Source: Pelodera strongyloides (taxonomy: Eukaryota > Nematoda > Chromadorea > Rhabditida > Rhabditidae). Taken from it: a stretch of 64,000 nt of DNA. The stretch is taken from contig JAANDG010000711.1 of assembly GCA_036852015.1 (NCBI GenBank), positions 1 through 64,000 on the forward strand, in the 5' to 3' direction. The notes under the pieces are model-generated. The model was not told the origin of the DNA and made no database searches. It worked only from the letters and a program-made list of their open reading frames with translations. Both the position numbers and the translations under genes were made by a program. Of this stretch, positions 38,701-50,300 are shown piece by piece. Each line of letters opens with the position of its first letter. The first letter of the stretch is position 1.

Positions 38701-40950
38701 TCTGCTCCTTCATCAGCAACAGCGCCAGTGGAAGAGGTGCAGTCTTCACGAGCATACTATCAAGGCAGCGTGCAGACTAAGACGTCTACTCCTTCAACAG
38801 CAACAGCGCCAGTGGAAGAGGCGCAGTCTTTACGAACAGACTATCAAGGCAGCGTGCAGACTGAGACGGCTGCTTCTTCAGCAGCACCAGCGCCAGTGGA
38901 AACAACCACTCAGGAGACGCATTCTTTACGAACAGTCGATCAAGGCAGCGTGCAGAGTGAGACGTCTACTCCTTCATCAGCAACAGCGCCAGTGGAAACA
39001 ACTACTCAGGAGACGCCAGTGGAAACAACCACTCAGGAGACGCATTCTTTACGAACAGTCGATCAAGGCAGCGTGCAGACTGTGACGTCTACTCCTTCAT
39101 CAGCAACAGCATCAGTGGAAACAACTACTCAGGAGACGCATTCTTTACGAACAGTCGATCAGGGCAGCGTGGAGACTGAGACGTCTACTCCTTCATCAGC
39201 AACAGCGCCAGTGGAAACAACTACTCAGGAGACGCCAGTGGAAACAACCACTCAGGAGACGCATTCTTTACGAACAGTCGATCAAGGCAGCGTGCAGACT
39301 GAGACGACTACTCCTTCATCAGCAACAGCGCCAGTGGAAACAACTACTCAGGAGACGCCAGTGGAAACAACCACTCAGGAGACGCATTCTTTACGAACAG
39401 TCGATCAAGGCAGCGTGCAGACTGTGACGTCTACTCCTTCATCAGCAACAGCGCCAGTGGAAACAACTACTCAGGAGACGCATTCTTTACGAACAGTCGA
39501 TCAAGGCAGCGTGCAGACTGGGACGACTACTCCTTCATCAGCAACAGCGCCAGTGGAAACAACTACTCAGGAGACGCATTCTTTACAAACAGTCGATCAA
39601 GGCAGCGTGCAGACTGGGACGTCGACTCCTTCATCAGCAACAGCGCCAGTGGAAACAACTACTCAGGAGACGCATTCTTTACGAACAGTCGATCAAGGCA
39701 GCGTGCAGACTGGGACGCCTACTCCTTCATCAGCAACAGCGCCAGTGGAAACAACTACTCAGGAGACGCATTCTTTACGAACAGTCGATCAAGGCAGCGT
39801 GCAGACTGAGACGTCTACTCCTTCATCAGCAACAGCGCCAGTGGAAGCAACTACTCAGGAGACGCGTTCTTTACGAACAGTCGATCAAGGCAGCGTGCAG
39901 ACTGAGACGTCTACTCCTTCATCAGCAACAGCGCCAGTGGAAGCAACTACTCAGGAGACGCGTTCTTTACGAACAGTCGATCAAGGCAGCGTGCAGACTG
40001 GGACGTCTACTCCTTCATCAGCAACAGCGCCAGTGGAAGCAACTACTCAGGAGACGCGTTCTTTACGAACAGTCGATCAAGGCAGCGTGCAGACTGAGAC
40101 GTCTACTCCTTCATCAGCAACAGCACCAGTGGAAACAACTACTCAGGAGACGCATTCTTTACGAACAGTCGATCAAGGCAGCGTGCAGACCGAGACGACT
40201 ACTCCTTCATCAGCAACAGCGCCAGTGGAAACAACTACTCAGGAGACGCATTCTTTACGAACAGTCGATCAAGGCAGCGTGCAGACTGAGACGACTACTC
40301 CTTCATCAGCAACAGCGCCAGTGGAAACAAAAACTAAGGAGGAGCAGTCTTCACGAACAGTCGATCAAGGCAGCGTGCATACTGAGACGACTACTCCTTC
40401 ATCAGCAACAGCGCCAGTGGAAACAAAAACTAAGGAGGCGCAGTCTTCACGAACAGTCGATCAAGGCATCGTGCATACTGAGAAGTCTCCGTCGGCAACA
40501 GCGTCAATGGAAACAACCACTGAGAAAATGCAGACGTCACGAACAGTCGATGAAGGCAGCGTGCAGATTGAGACCTCCATTGCTTTATCAGAAACAGCGT
40601 CATTGGACAGAACGAGCGTCGAGAGGCTTCTCAATGCAGAAAAGGATACTCTCTCAAACAGTAAACTTTCGTCGGAACATCGTGTACAACATCAAGATGT
40701 GACCAGTACACCCGCAAACGAGGAGACAGTACCAGCTTCAGTAATCGACAAGGAAACGGGTTCCCTTGTGAACAAAAAAGCCACGCCTAATCAGTGGACA
40801 CATTTGTTTGACTCTTCCGACGATTTGCATTCAGCTCAAGATAGTTACGTGCGAATAGTAGCCCCTCTCAGCCCTTCTTTCTATGCAGTTGCATTGTTTC
40901 CTATTTTTATCATTCAAATTTTCATCGTCGTCTTCATCTATGTGTTCTAA
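35767..40950 (+). CDS. Secreted or surface mucin-like repeat protein, unrecognised family
   Basis: Not recognised as a known family. Exons: 35767-35834, 36367-36469, 36663-36713, 36984-37061, 37175-37249, and a last exon from 37387. The start MVSIRITILLILLAAAVHS is a clear signal peptide. A highly charged, probably coiled-coil region follows (KIEKLREEIADAEELL). The frame meets TGA at 37495-37497, which would give a 161-residue secreted protein. The same frame then stays open to 40950. Either a 111-base intron (37441-37551, GTGGTG..TTTAAG, phase 0 on both sides) removes the stop, giving about 1,280 residues, or the downstream part is separate, read-through or broken. The downstream part is polar, then holds about 20 copies of a 32-residue Ser/Thr/Pro-rich repeat without cysteine, expected to be O-glycosylated. 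It ends in about 24 hydrophobic residues at the extreme C-terminus, as in a tail anchor or GPI signal. Confidence 0.65.
35900..36255. mobile_element. MITE-like inverted-repeat element in intron 1 of the mucin-like gene
   Basis: The left arm (about 35900-35974) and the reverse complement of the right arm (about 36178-36255) match over about 75 bases. Both carry TCAAT(C/T)AT, then AAAAAGATA(T/C)CTAGAAAAATAC and CCAATTTACTGAAAATTTAAC on the same strand. About 200 unrelated bases lie between them and no open frame is present. The structure fits a non-autonomous DNA transposon with terminal inverted repeats. It accounts for most of the first intron. Target-site duplication was not clear by eye. 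Confidence 0.7.
37441..37551 (+). other. Candidate intron containing an in-frame TGA
   Basis: Bounded by GAA/GTGGTG and TTTAAG/CAA, both in phase 0. The acceptor type TTAAG is used by at least two other introns in the window (before 11313 and before 29846). Removal would delete the TGA at 37495 and fuse the signal-peptide/coiled-coil part to the repeat region. The donor is weak; GTG/GTGATC at 37444 is an alternative with the same phase, as is the acceptor ATAGAG at 37524. Confidence 0.4.
38520..40610 (+). repeat. Coding tandem repeat, 96-bp (32-residue) unit, about 20 copies
   Basis: The core unit reads TETSTPSSATAPVE, then TTTQETHSLRTVDQGSVQ. Central copies (about 38890-40320) are nearly identical at DNA level, while the first four and last three are degenerate, as in an array growing from its middle. 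Three copies contain a 27-bp internal duplication that adds PVETTTQET. Neighbouring runs share private variants: THS becomes TRS in three consecutive units, and ETTT becomes EATT in the same three. The array keeps the frame throughout, so selection on the protein is likely. Confidence 0.95.
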
Positions 40951-42582
40951 GTCTACCCTGGTTTGGTAGATGGCTTTACTTAATTTGATAACTTGGAAAA
41001 AGTGCACAAAACTTTTTGTACTTCTTTTCATCACTCGAGATTATTGAGATCCCAGTTTTCAGATCATACTCCACACGGGTCTCTAAGTTTTATTTGTAAA
41101 TTAATGTTCTTCACTGGGAAATTTATTCCGCTTCGGGAAAAGTGAAGCTTCAATCCTCTAATTCTGAGGATTGTAGTACGATTATCTACTGCTAACAATA
41201 AGCTTTGCTTATTTTTGCAAACGCGCCTCCTGTGGGACTTTTAAGCCCCGGATCGAGGAGTTAATTATTGCAGGACATGTCCATAGTGAGGCTAATAATA
41301 TCTTTAGGAGAAAATATACATTCATTTTTATTTTCGTTCAGTTTATCCTATACGTTTTAAATAAACCATTTAATCTATTTGAATCCCAGGATAACAGATA
41401 AACCTCTATGAGATTACACACTGTTCATGATGACCAATAAAGCTAAAAGCTGTCAAACATTGCATATGATATTGAGAATTCGGAGGATTTCTAGGTAATA
41501 CCGAATTGTCATCGGATAATAAGAATGGCAGTAGTTGAATTAACGTATTGCCTGTCGAGCGTCAATTACACACATTACTTTTACTCAATAAGTTCCTGAT
41601 AATTTGCAAAATCCTGTTCATATTCACAATAAATCACTGTTTAGTTATTCAATTTCACTTGTACAATGCACCATTTAATTCGCCCCAGATCTATTATAAA
41701 TAATACATGTGCAGCGAAGACAACAATGTCTGCTTAAAATCTTTAGTTTCCAGACATTTCCAAATAGCGTAAGTGAGACAAAATAATAAGGCTCTATGAT
41801 GGAATGTGATGTGATTCCTCAACAAAATAAGTTGATTTTGATACTTTAAGAAAACTGCGTTCATCAAGTGGCAAGCGACATTGCATATGTAACATGATAT
41901 TCGATAAAGCTTGAAAAAAGTCCATAAGGGGAAAGCCTACTTGTATTGCTGGATCTGCTTATTGTTAGAAAGTTCTATCTCAAAACCTCTTTTGTTTTGA
42001 AGAAAATTGACAAAAAATCACCGTTAACCTCAAACGAACGTGAAATCTGCTTTTAAATTGAGATTCCCTAATGAGTATACGCATAATAATAAAAACTAAT
42101 TGTAAGCACCGGACGAACATAAAAAAAGTGAAAACTCTGAAAAAAAGAAGAAGAAATCATTGCACTTTAGAAGTACAACCAGAAAACTATAAAGCAATAT
42201 CAACATAACCCGAATGAAGTAGTGCGTTTCACTAATACGGTTTCACCGAGGCCAATCACCGTTTGAATTATTAGAGTTTTGCGGAACGAAACAATTGTCA
42301 GGAAAAAAATTATTGCATTTGTTTTGGGAGCGAATTTTACAAAATGTTTCATAATAACTAAAGTTATGCAACGTTGGAGTGCTACGTTGCAAAATTTCCG
42401 AATGAATCAACCGGAAATTTCGCAACTATACATCAAGAATTGCTTTCTATGCATAGTTGTTATGCTCAATATCATCAGTTTAGATTGGGGTTGTGGGGCA
42501 AAAAGAGGCGAAAAAGATAAAGGAGTTTGTGCACAGAAGAAAATATGACTATATTTTCCCTGATCTGAGGCTTCGAAGAGTT
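40951..42582. other. Intergenic, no gene supported
   Basis: AT-rich spacer between the 3' ends of the mucin-like gene (+) and the tetraspan gene (-). An AATAAA lies at 41359-41364. Short frames around 42243-42548 occur on both strands and have no coherent splice context. Confidence 0.45.
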
Positions 42583-43859
42583 TCACAGATTTTCCTCGAC
42601 AAGTGCAATGATGTGTTTTAGAAGTGGTGCACAAGTGATGAAGCACATCGTCGTGACAAAGGCGATGTAGACAGACCAGAGGTGGAACATGGTCCACGTA
42701 GCATGGCAAAATCTGGAGAAAATAAACTACATCATTAATCTGTTCTTTTCATGAAACAAAATTATTCGAAACCGATGAGTGGTGTTTGTTTAGTGGGAAA
42801 CCTAAAACAAAAACGTAAATAACTTACGATACGCCCGCAGAGACGATCAATAGTCCAGTAATGCCATAAAAAATCCCTTTTTTCCGTAGTTGTCGTGGTT
42901 TCTTGCCGGAAGAATACATCAGCGCAGCAACTGCCCATGCAAGGAACATCGATATAAGGCAAACGTATATAGACGGCCTGTAAAATACGATCTTATTAAA
43001 AGACAAAAAATAATATGTATAATGCTGACAAAACAGAGGGAGATATTATAAATGAAAATAACAATTATAATTAAATACCAATATGTCCGCGAGCTAAACC
43101 AGATACTGATTGGTAGATGGAACATGTAGACTGTCAGGCAGAAGGCAGCCAACCAAAGCCATCCGTCAGTCTGAAAACTATTCATTTAAAATTCTAAAAA
43201 GTGAAAGACGATAAAAATTGGCGATCAAAATGTTTCAAAGCAAGCTATGCAAGCAAAGAGTAAACGATTACCTCGATGGTTCGAAAGATCGCCGTGAAGC
43301 CACGACGTTCGTTTTTCTTCGTATGCTTGCTTTTCTCATGCGATTTTGATGTATTCTTTGGAGCCGATTTTCCACTGGACCTCTGTGGTGTTCTTTGTCG
43401 GGCTGATGTAGGTATGGCATCACGGGAGACCGCTTCTTGAGGTGCCTGAATGGGCAAAACAATTAATGGAGGTTCACGATCATCTTACGCCTGCCTTTCT
43501 AACGCACATTTGAAAGAGACATCGGGGACGGTTCCAAACTATCTTTGAATAACGCCACTATCAAGCAATTGCTTGAATGGTTATGCTAGTTTAAAATCAC
43601 TGTTGTTTGTATTTTTAGTTTTGTAAGTAACTTAAGAAAGAAGCCTTTAACATTTATTAATCATAATAGTTCATTAAAAATCAGTCGCAATAAAAAAAAC
43701 AAAAAAGTCCGCACGGATATTAAGTAACTACTGTTTTAAGTAGCCATTTTATTTCTTCGTTAAGAAATAACTGACTGGGTCCAAATCGATTCCACTATCA
43801 CGGCTTCCACCTGTTCTAACCGTGTCCCTTCGCATTCGATACACTTCGTCCTCTAGCAT
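42583..43859 (-). CDS. Four-helix membrane protein, unrecognised family
   Basis: Five exons on the minus strand join in phase: 43776-43859, 43272-43445, 43079-43170, 42828-42977, 42583-42712, giving 209 residues. The N-terminal 86 residues are polar and basic with an acidic SGIDLDP stretch, probably cytoplasmic. Four hydrophobic segments follow: WLWLAAFCLTVYMFHLPI, IYVCLISMFLAWAVAALMY, GIFYGITGLLIVSAGV and WSVYIAFVTTMCFITCAP. The layout resembles claudin/PMP22- or MARVEL-type tetraspans, but I see no claudin W-GLW-C-C signature, so no function is given. The first exon uses a CCA/GTCAGT donor, of the type used in the ATPase gene here, and its ATG follows a GATAG by one base. An alternative first exon, MSLSN at 43508-43522, with donor GTGCGT, also joins in phase. 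Confidence 0.68.
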
Positions 43860-44275
43860 GCTATCACATCAAATCGAGCATATAATGTCTTAGATAACAA
43901 GGAGTTATTTAACACATATAAAATCGATAATAAAGTCAGGCAGTGGATGAAAGAAACATTCAGGAGAGTCAGGCAGGCCACAAAGTATTTTATCTTAGAC
44001 TTGAACAAAAATATCACTACTTTATTCACACACACAATCAATCAGATACAACATCAATCAAGTACATGGAACAAGTGCGGAAGGTTTCTAGCGTCGTGCT
44101 TCTTCAATCCGCGGGGGGAATGTGTGGAGGGGAGATTTTTCTTCAGATAATGACGATCCTTGATCTTTCCAATGAGGTTTTGTGGAGTTATACAGAGTGT
44201 TTGACGACGAGACGAAAGGACAAATCCCTCGAAGTCTTCAGGCTAGGCAATGGGGGATTCGCCTCGATTTTCCCC

Positions 44276-44366
44276 GCCTCGGTGGCATTGAGTGAGTGTT
44301 GTGGCTGGATTCGAACTCGGGTCGGCTGACTGCGAAGCGCGGACGTTTCCAATGGGCCACCGAGGC
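44276..44366 (-). ncRNA. tRNA-like element / possible tRNA-derived SINE head
   Basis: On the minus strand the element opens GCCTCGGTGGC and closes with the exact complement GCCACCGAGGC, an 11-bp stem around about 69 bases. Just inside are an A-box-like TGGCCCATTGG (44349-44359) and a near-consensus B box GAGTTCGAATCC (44307-44318), at tRNA-like spacing. The T stem pairs poorly, so this is not a functional standard tRNA. It fits a tRNA pseudogene, a SINE head or another pol III RNA. Confidence 0.5.
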
Positions 44367-44559
44367 CCTCTTGAACGATAAAAATATATCTTATCCCTTC
44401 ATACATGTATTGCCTATATAAGACAAAAGAAGCAATGAATTATAAAAAATAATAGCATCACTACATAAAAAAAACGCAATGAAATGTTTCAAAACAACAG
44501 CCACAAAAAATTGTATGCACTTGTTTACTATAATAGTACCGTATTGTTCCGCTATTGGT

Positions 44560-44650
44560 CAGGAGGGTCGCTACGGGACCTCGCCAAGATTAGGGCTCGA
44601 AACCCCGCAGGAGGCCGCATCTCCGAGGATGCGTTTAGTCGAGAAAGGAT
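44560..44650 (-). other. Possible second degenerate pol III element
   Basis: On the minus strand this GC-rich island in AT-rich DNA contains GGTTTCGAGCCC, close to a B box. No convincing A box or cloverleaf was found. It lies about 250 bases from the tRNA-like element. Confidence 0.2.
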
Positions 44651-47330
44651 GGCACTCGCCTATACAATTATTAATTGTTATTTGTATTTACAATAGATTT
44701 CGCGTTAAACTACTACGTTTATTTGTTGTTTCCATTTTTCATCCACCCAGTGTATGTTGTTTCCATTTTTCATCCAGCAGGTGTATTGTTCAATGACCTA
44801 TTGTTACTGATAATACATGTAGGCGTCCTTTGCTCTCTATTGAATTCCAATTTTAGATCCTCATGGCTGTGTTTCGTCCGGATTTGTTTGTTTATTAAGT
44901 CTTTTTTTAATAAACTTTTCGTTCGTTGTGAAGCCGTCATGTTTTCCACAACCCATGTTTATTCATGTTGCTATTTACCGGTCTTTCTTTACATTACCAG
45001 TCTTTCTTTATGTTGCTCTTTATTTGTGAATTTGTTTATCTTTAGTTAGTGTATTCCCGGTTCACTCTTTTCTTGATAGAGCATAATGTCCTTCGAAATG
45101 TTGCACTATTAGACTATTGAACCTGTGATTTATATTATCAAGGTACTTACAAAAGCGCGAGTCCTTCTTGAACACTGTGCATTTGTTTTATTCGCTCATT
45201 AAATTTTGGCCAATCCTTTTGTGGTTCAGGATATTGGAATTATATTTGCTTAGTTGGAAGTGAATAGGTCTTTTTTGCGGTTATGGAATTGGAAGTCGTT
45301 CTATTTGTGCTCTCTCTCTCACTCTCTCTGTGCCCATTTTCGTATATGTTCATCTGGCTCTCGCAATCTTCTTCTACATTTATAGCATTCTCTATCTTCC
45401 TCGCGTCCTCCTCTCCCCCTCTGTGGCCTTCCGTTAATTAAATTCTTCCTCTTCTCGGCTCGGCCAGACAATTATCCATCTCATTCAATTAATTCCTCAA
45501 ATTCTGAATCTGAATTTATTTATGTTTATTGGATTGGATAATTTTTGGGCAGCACCCCACCATCGTCCAGAATTAGTACAGTTGGAAAGAGGTCGAGTCG
45601 TTTTGAAAATTCACAAAACCTTTTAGTTTTTATGCAATCGATGAGGCGTTTTGATATTCAGGCAGTGATTGGAACTATTTTTAATATTCGCATAGAGAAT
45701 AGGAAAACAAGGGTGCCGGTCTCCTTCAAAATAACATGTTTCCAACTTACAAACACTAATACAAATGTGATGCGACACTGCATAGACTTACTTTTTGTTC
45801 GTAATCTTTGTTTGATATGCTCTCTCCATCTCTTTTTTCGACATTTATTCCTTATTTGTAGAGACAGTTTCTATTGATCGAACTTGACATCAAAACATTG
45901 TGTATGCGGAGAGGTGGTGAAAAAGGTTCTCATCAGTGATAAACCCCAACAAAACACTTTCCCTCTGCATTACATGGACAAAAGTGCATCGCCTACCTCT
46001 TCCCTTTCTTTTCTTGTTACTATTCGCACTGATAAATCAAAAGGTTTATTAACGACGACATCGTAGTTCCCTTGGGAAGGAACAACGTCAAGCATACTTG
46101 AATTCCGATTTTGTTTTCGCCCGTTTGAATTACGAATGAAAAACAATAAGCAGACGCTCGTCCAATTGAACACTTGCACCACAAACAGTAATCGGATGAA
46201 TTATCTGCCAATGTAATCGAGAAGCCGCAATTTGTAGGTTACAACCGCAAAAGATCCCATTTCACCTTTTCAAAGCTCTAATATTCATTCTGGCTTCGTT
46301 TACTTATCGTTTGTTTTTATGCCTTCCGTGATACCCTCTTGTCAGATATGTTATCTTACAGCATCTCGAATCAAAACAGCGTTTTTGTTCATAACTGATA
46401 TCAGTCTGTGCATTTGATAAATGGCATTTTGCTGCAAATAAGTTCTTTTTCTTCCAAAAGTAAATATTCCGGCTCTAAAAGAATATCATCAGATCTTGGT
46501 CCTGCTCAGGGCACTGTTAATCATCATTTGCCAATTTACGTTACTTTGATGATTATTACATTGATTATAATTAATATTTCCCGATATCAGCATCAATGTT
46601 TTTTGTATGTATTTCATATTGAAATTCATGCTGTCTGATTACTAATGCGCTCTGAATGTTTTCGTTTCGCAATTCATTAATTGATACAATAGCTTCATTG
46701 AAACACTGTTTTAATCCGAGCCAAATCCATATTTTTCTTCGTTATTTTTGTGCATTTTAAATAGTGGCGCAGTAGTAATCCCAAATCTGGTCAGGCGTTT
46801 TCCGTCCATGAATTGCAAGCTTTCTTGCCCCTCTCGGTTTGCTCACCTCGGGCCACCCGTTTATTCAGCACCGTATCCAGTCAAGCCAAAGAAATAATTA
46901 TTGTTCCCGTGGCTGATTTGTAGACGTTGTTTACAAGATGTTGATGACCTAAATTTATTGTAATCGTATCGCGTGATTTTTGGCCGTCATTTATCTCTGA
47001 TTCACACTACCATTAGGGTGGGGCCATGATTTGCTCCTCAATCTAAAGCCGTCAGCGAGGTGCAAATTAAGGGTTCCACCTCGACGTTGAATATGGCCCA
47101 ACGGAAATCACAGGGTTCTCACTCACTTCCCACCCATCTTCGCATGGACAGAAACGATTCTTTTCTCCCGACATATTCATTTTTCCCCTTTGGGTTGCTT
47201 GCGAATGTACTCAATCCATTGGCATTATATGTACAGTGTTCTTGCAAGGATATCAAGCTTTAGAAAAAAAATTCTTTTCCATGAAACAGATTAACCATTG
47301 TTGTTTTTCCTTTCCTATTCAGTCGGGTCG

Positions 47331-50300
47331 ATGACTTCTGATTACAAACGAGTTTTGAACCTTTTCGCTCAGCAGAAGCAGCGATGTTTCGTGAATACTG
47401 AGGAACTAAGACGCCTTCACTTAAGACAAAGGATGCAGCGACCGACCAGTGGCCTCGGTAAGCTAAGCTAACCATCCTTTCACAATAACAAAAACACTGT
47501 ATAGATATTTGATCTTTCAACAAATAATCCTTTTCTAGCGCTCATTTCATACTCGGCAAAGAGTTGGTTGTTATATTTATTTTTGGGCAGTGAAGGTCAA
47601 AAAGCCGATTTTTCCCTCTAATCCAAATATGAAAAGCAGGTGCAAATATAGTACGTTATGAGGACAGTCACACAAATGATCTCGTTTAGTAAAAAGAGCA
47701 ATTGACCCATTTGGGAGTAATCGCTTTCTTAGAGCTTAATTATTTTCTGATTCTAGCCGGAAGGCGAAAACCGCCTAAGATTTCAATGCCCGAGGCCACA
47801 CAGGCGCCCACCCTGGATCTCGACGACAAATGCAGTATAAAGTAGGCAAATTTCAAGCAATTCCTTGTGTCTTGTGTTGTTGAGGACTTGACTAAAATAG
47901 CGCAAGATTTTTTTTAATGACTATCACAACATTGTTGTTATACAAATAGGCCCACCATGTATATTTTTTTTTACCCTGTTGAGAACTGACAAGCCCAGGG
48001 GAAAATTCATGATCCACAAGTTGACGAGCTTAGATTGTGTCACTTTTTAGGGTGACCGAGACCGCTGAAGAGGTCGAAGTTCGCGCTCAAGACTTGGAGA
48101 GAATTGCCGAGTTGGGACGCGGAGGCTATGGATACGTCGAGAAGATGCGACACAAGCCGTCCGGCATAGTTATGGCTGTTAAGGTGTGGAGTCTAGTTGC
48201 GTGTAGGAATGCCCGATAAACTCAGTTATACTTTCCCAAAGGCCACACCGTGCCTGTTTTGCTGCGTGCATTGTGACAGCTAGGTAGTAATTATATACTT
48301 TATTGTTATAATTGCAGCGAATACAATCTTCGATAAATGACGAATCTCAAAAGCGAATGTTGGTCGAGCTGCAGGCCTGCATGAAAAGTGATTGCTGCCC
48401 TCAGGTACTTACTTCATCATTCAATGCTGTGAACATTTTTTTTATGAAATATTCGTTTTGTTGTGGCAGTTTTAATTTTTTTTTTAATCGACTACCTTTA
48501 TTTAGATGGTGCGTTTCTATGGCGCCATGTTTCGCGAAGGTGACGTCTGGATTTGTATGGAGGTAATTTTACACTAAAATGGGACGGTTGTGTTTAGTTA
48601 TAGCCCTTAACGAATTAACTCACACTGTGTCATGCCATTTTGAGGTACGTATAACCTGGGTAGGCATGCTTTTAAATAAAACTCCATTTCCTAGGTAATG
48701 GACACTTCGCTGGACAAATTTTACAAGCAAGTATTCAGTAAGGATGAGAGATTGCCGGAGCCTTTCATTGGCAAGGCCGCACTTTCGGTTCGTTATTCTA
48801 ATTGTCTATTACGTCGCAACTCTAGCACAACACAATGTGCTCTCACCAGCTCTAAGTGTACAATTTCTTTCGTTTTACCGAAAGATGGTGGTGTTAGCTT
48901 CCAATAAACATGCCTTATGATGCACGATCCTTTACTAACGAAGAAATCAATATAGTACTTTGGATTCTATCAAAGTTCTTTATCGTACTGTGTGTCCCGA
49001 AGGTATCTGGCTCTTGCTCTTAGTGTGTATCAGTTGCACTCCTTATTTTCTTATTGTTATAGCCAGATACCCTCGGGACACACAATACGATAAAGAGCTT
49101 TGATAGAATTCAAAGCATTATACTTATTATTCATTCTAATTAATAGCTTGTGCCGTTATAAGACATGTTTATTGGAAGCTAACACCATCATCTTTCGATA
49201 AAAAGGAAGGAATTATACACTTAGTTCTCGTGAGCCTCCTCCTTCAAGGACTGGAGCTTCTGTCTTACCATTAGATGTTCATTGTAGTATACAATAATGT
49301 ATTGCAGATTGTGGAAGGACTCAATTTTATGAAGGAGCAGATGAATTTAATTCATCGCGATGTGAAGCCGTCAAATATTTTGATTAATCGTGCGGGAATG
49401 GTGAAAATATGCGATTTTGGCATTTCCGGACACCTGACCAATTCGTATGTCTTCGTTCGACATTTTCCCCAAAATATCATTCTTATTTACGAAAGTCATT
49501 ATTTTTGCGTATTTGTAAGTCTTCGAAATAAATAGAAAGAAATTGCAGTATACTCATATCGTAGTCCTCTTGTTTCTTCAGAATTGCGAAAACCGTAAAT
49601 GCTGGCTGTAAGCCATACATGCCTCCCGAGCGTATAGATGGCGACACAAAAGTGGCGTATGATGTGCGAGCAGATGTGTGGAGTCTGGGAATCACATTGG
49701 TGAGTTCACTGTACCACTTTTCTGTTTTACTTAATACTTAGGTGCATTGCTTCTTGACGTACTCCGTGTCGCACGCAATGAACGCAACAGTTATGTTTGG
49801 TAAAACAAAGGGAAAAAAGAAGAAGAAAAAGAAACTGACACTTTAGGTGGAAATTTCGACCGGAAGTCATCCATACGCCAAGTGGAAGACACCTTTCGAC
49901 CAACTGAAGCAAGTCGTTCGCGAAGCTCCCCCGAAACTACCCTACGATCAAGGCTTTACGCCAGAATTCATTAATTTCGTTGACAAATGGTAAGGCATTT
50001 GGCGCACTTTTGTTCCATATTTCGTAGTAAACAAGTTGGGTTGTACTGTTACTTTAGGTGCATTTGTTGTCAGCTTTTTTCTTTATGCCATCGGTTTCAT
50101 TTGCTTGTGTAATCAAGGGTGAAATACGCCTGGACATACGCAGGCCGACATGTTCGCGCAACAGCATAGTTTATGTAAGATGTGAATGTCATTTTTTCGC
50201 ATTTCAGCCTGATGAAGGATTATAACCAGCGTCCGAAGTATCCCGAATTGATGGCACACCCATTCTTGGAAAAGGCGAGGAACGAAAAATCGTTCAGTAT

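Larger units (their letters stand above)
43860..47330. other. Intergenic with tRNA-like element, no protein gene supported
   Basis: About 3.5 kb between the divergently transcribed tetraspan and kinase genes. It holds the tRNA-like element at 44276-44366, a possible second degenerate one near 44560-44650, a 31-bp direct repeat at 44725-44786 (GTTGTTTCCATTTTTCATCC twice) and a CT-rich tract at about 45305-45430. Open frames are short and AT-rich. Confidence 0.5.

Noticed and set aside
38615..39085. 156-codon frame rich in Arg, Gln and Leu inside the repeat array
   Set aside because: It is an out-of-phase shadow of the S/T-rich repeat and ends where the repeat phase changes.
42243..42548. Overlapping frames on both strands downstream of the tetraspan gene
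   Set aside because: No splice context or recognisable product; they lie beyond the stop codon of the tetraspan gene.
43749..43859. Independent 36-residue ORF MLEDEV...FLTKK
   Set aside because: Its first 84 bases splice in phase at GTCAGT to the tetraspan gene, a better explanation than a free-standing micro-gene.
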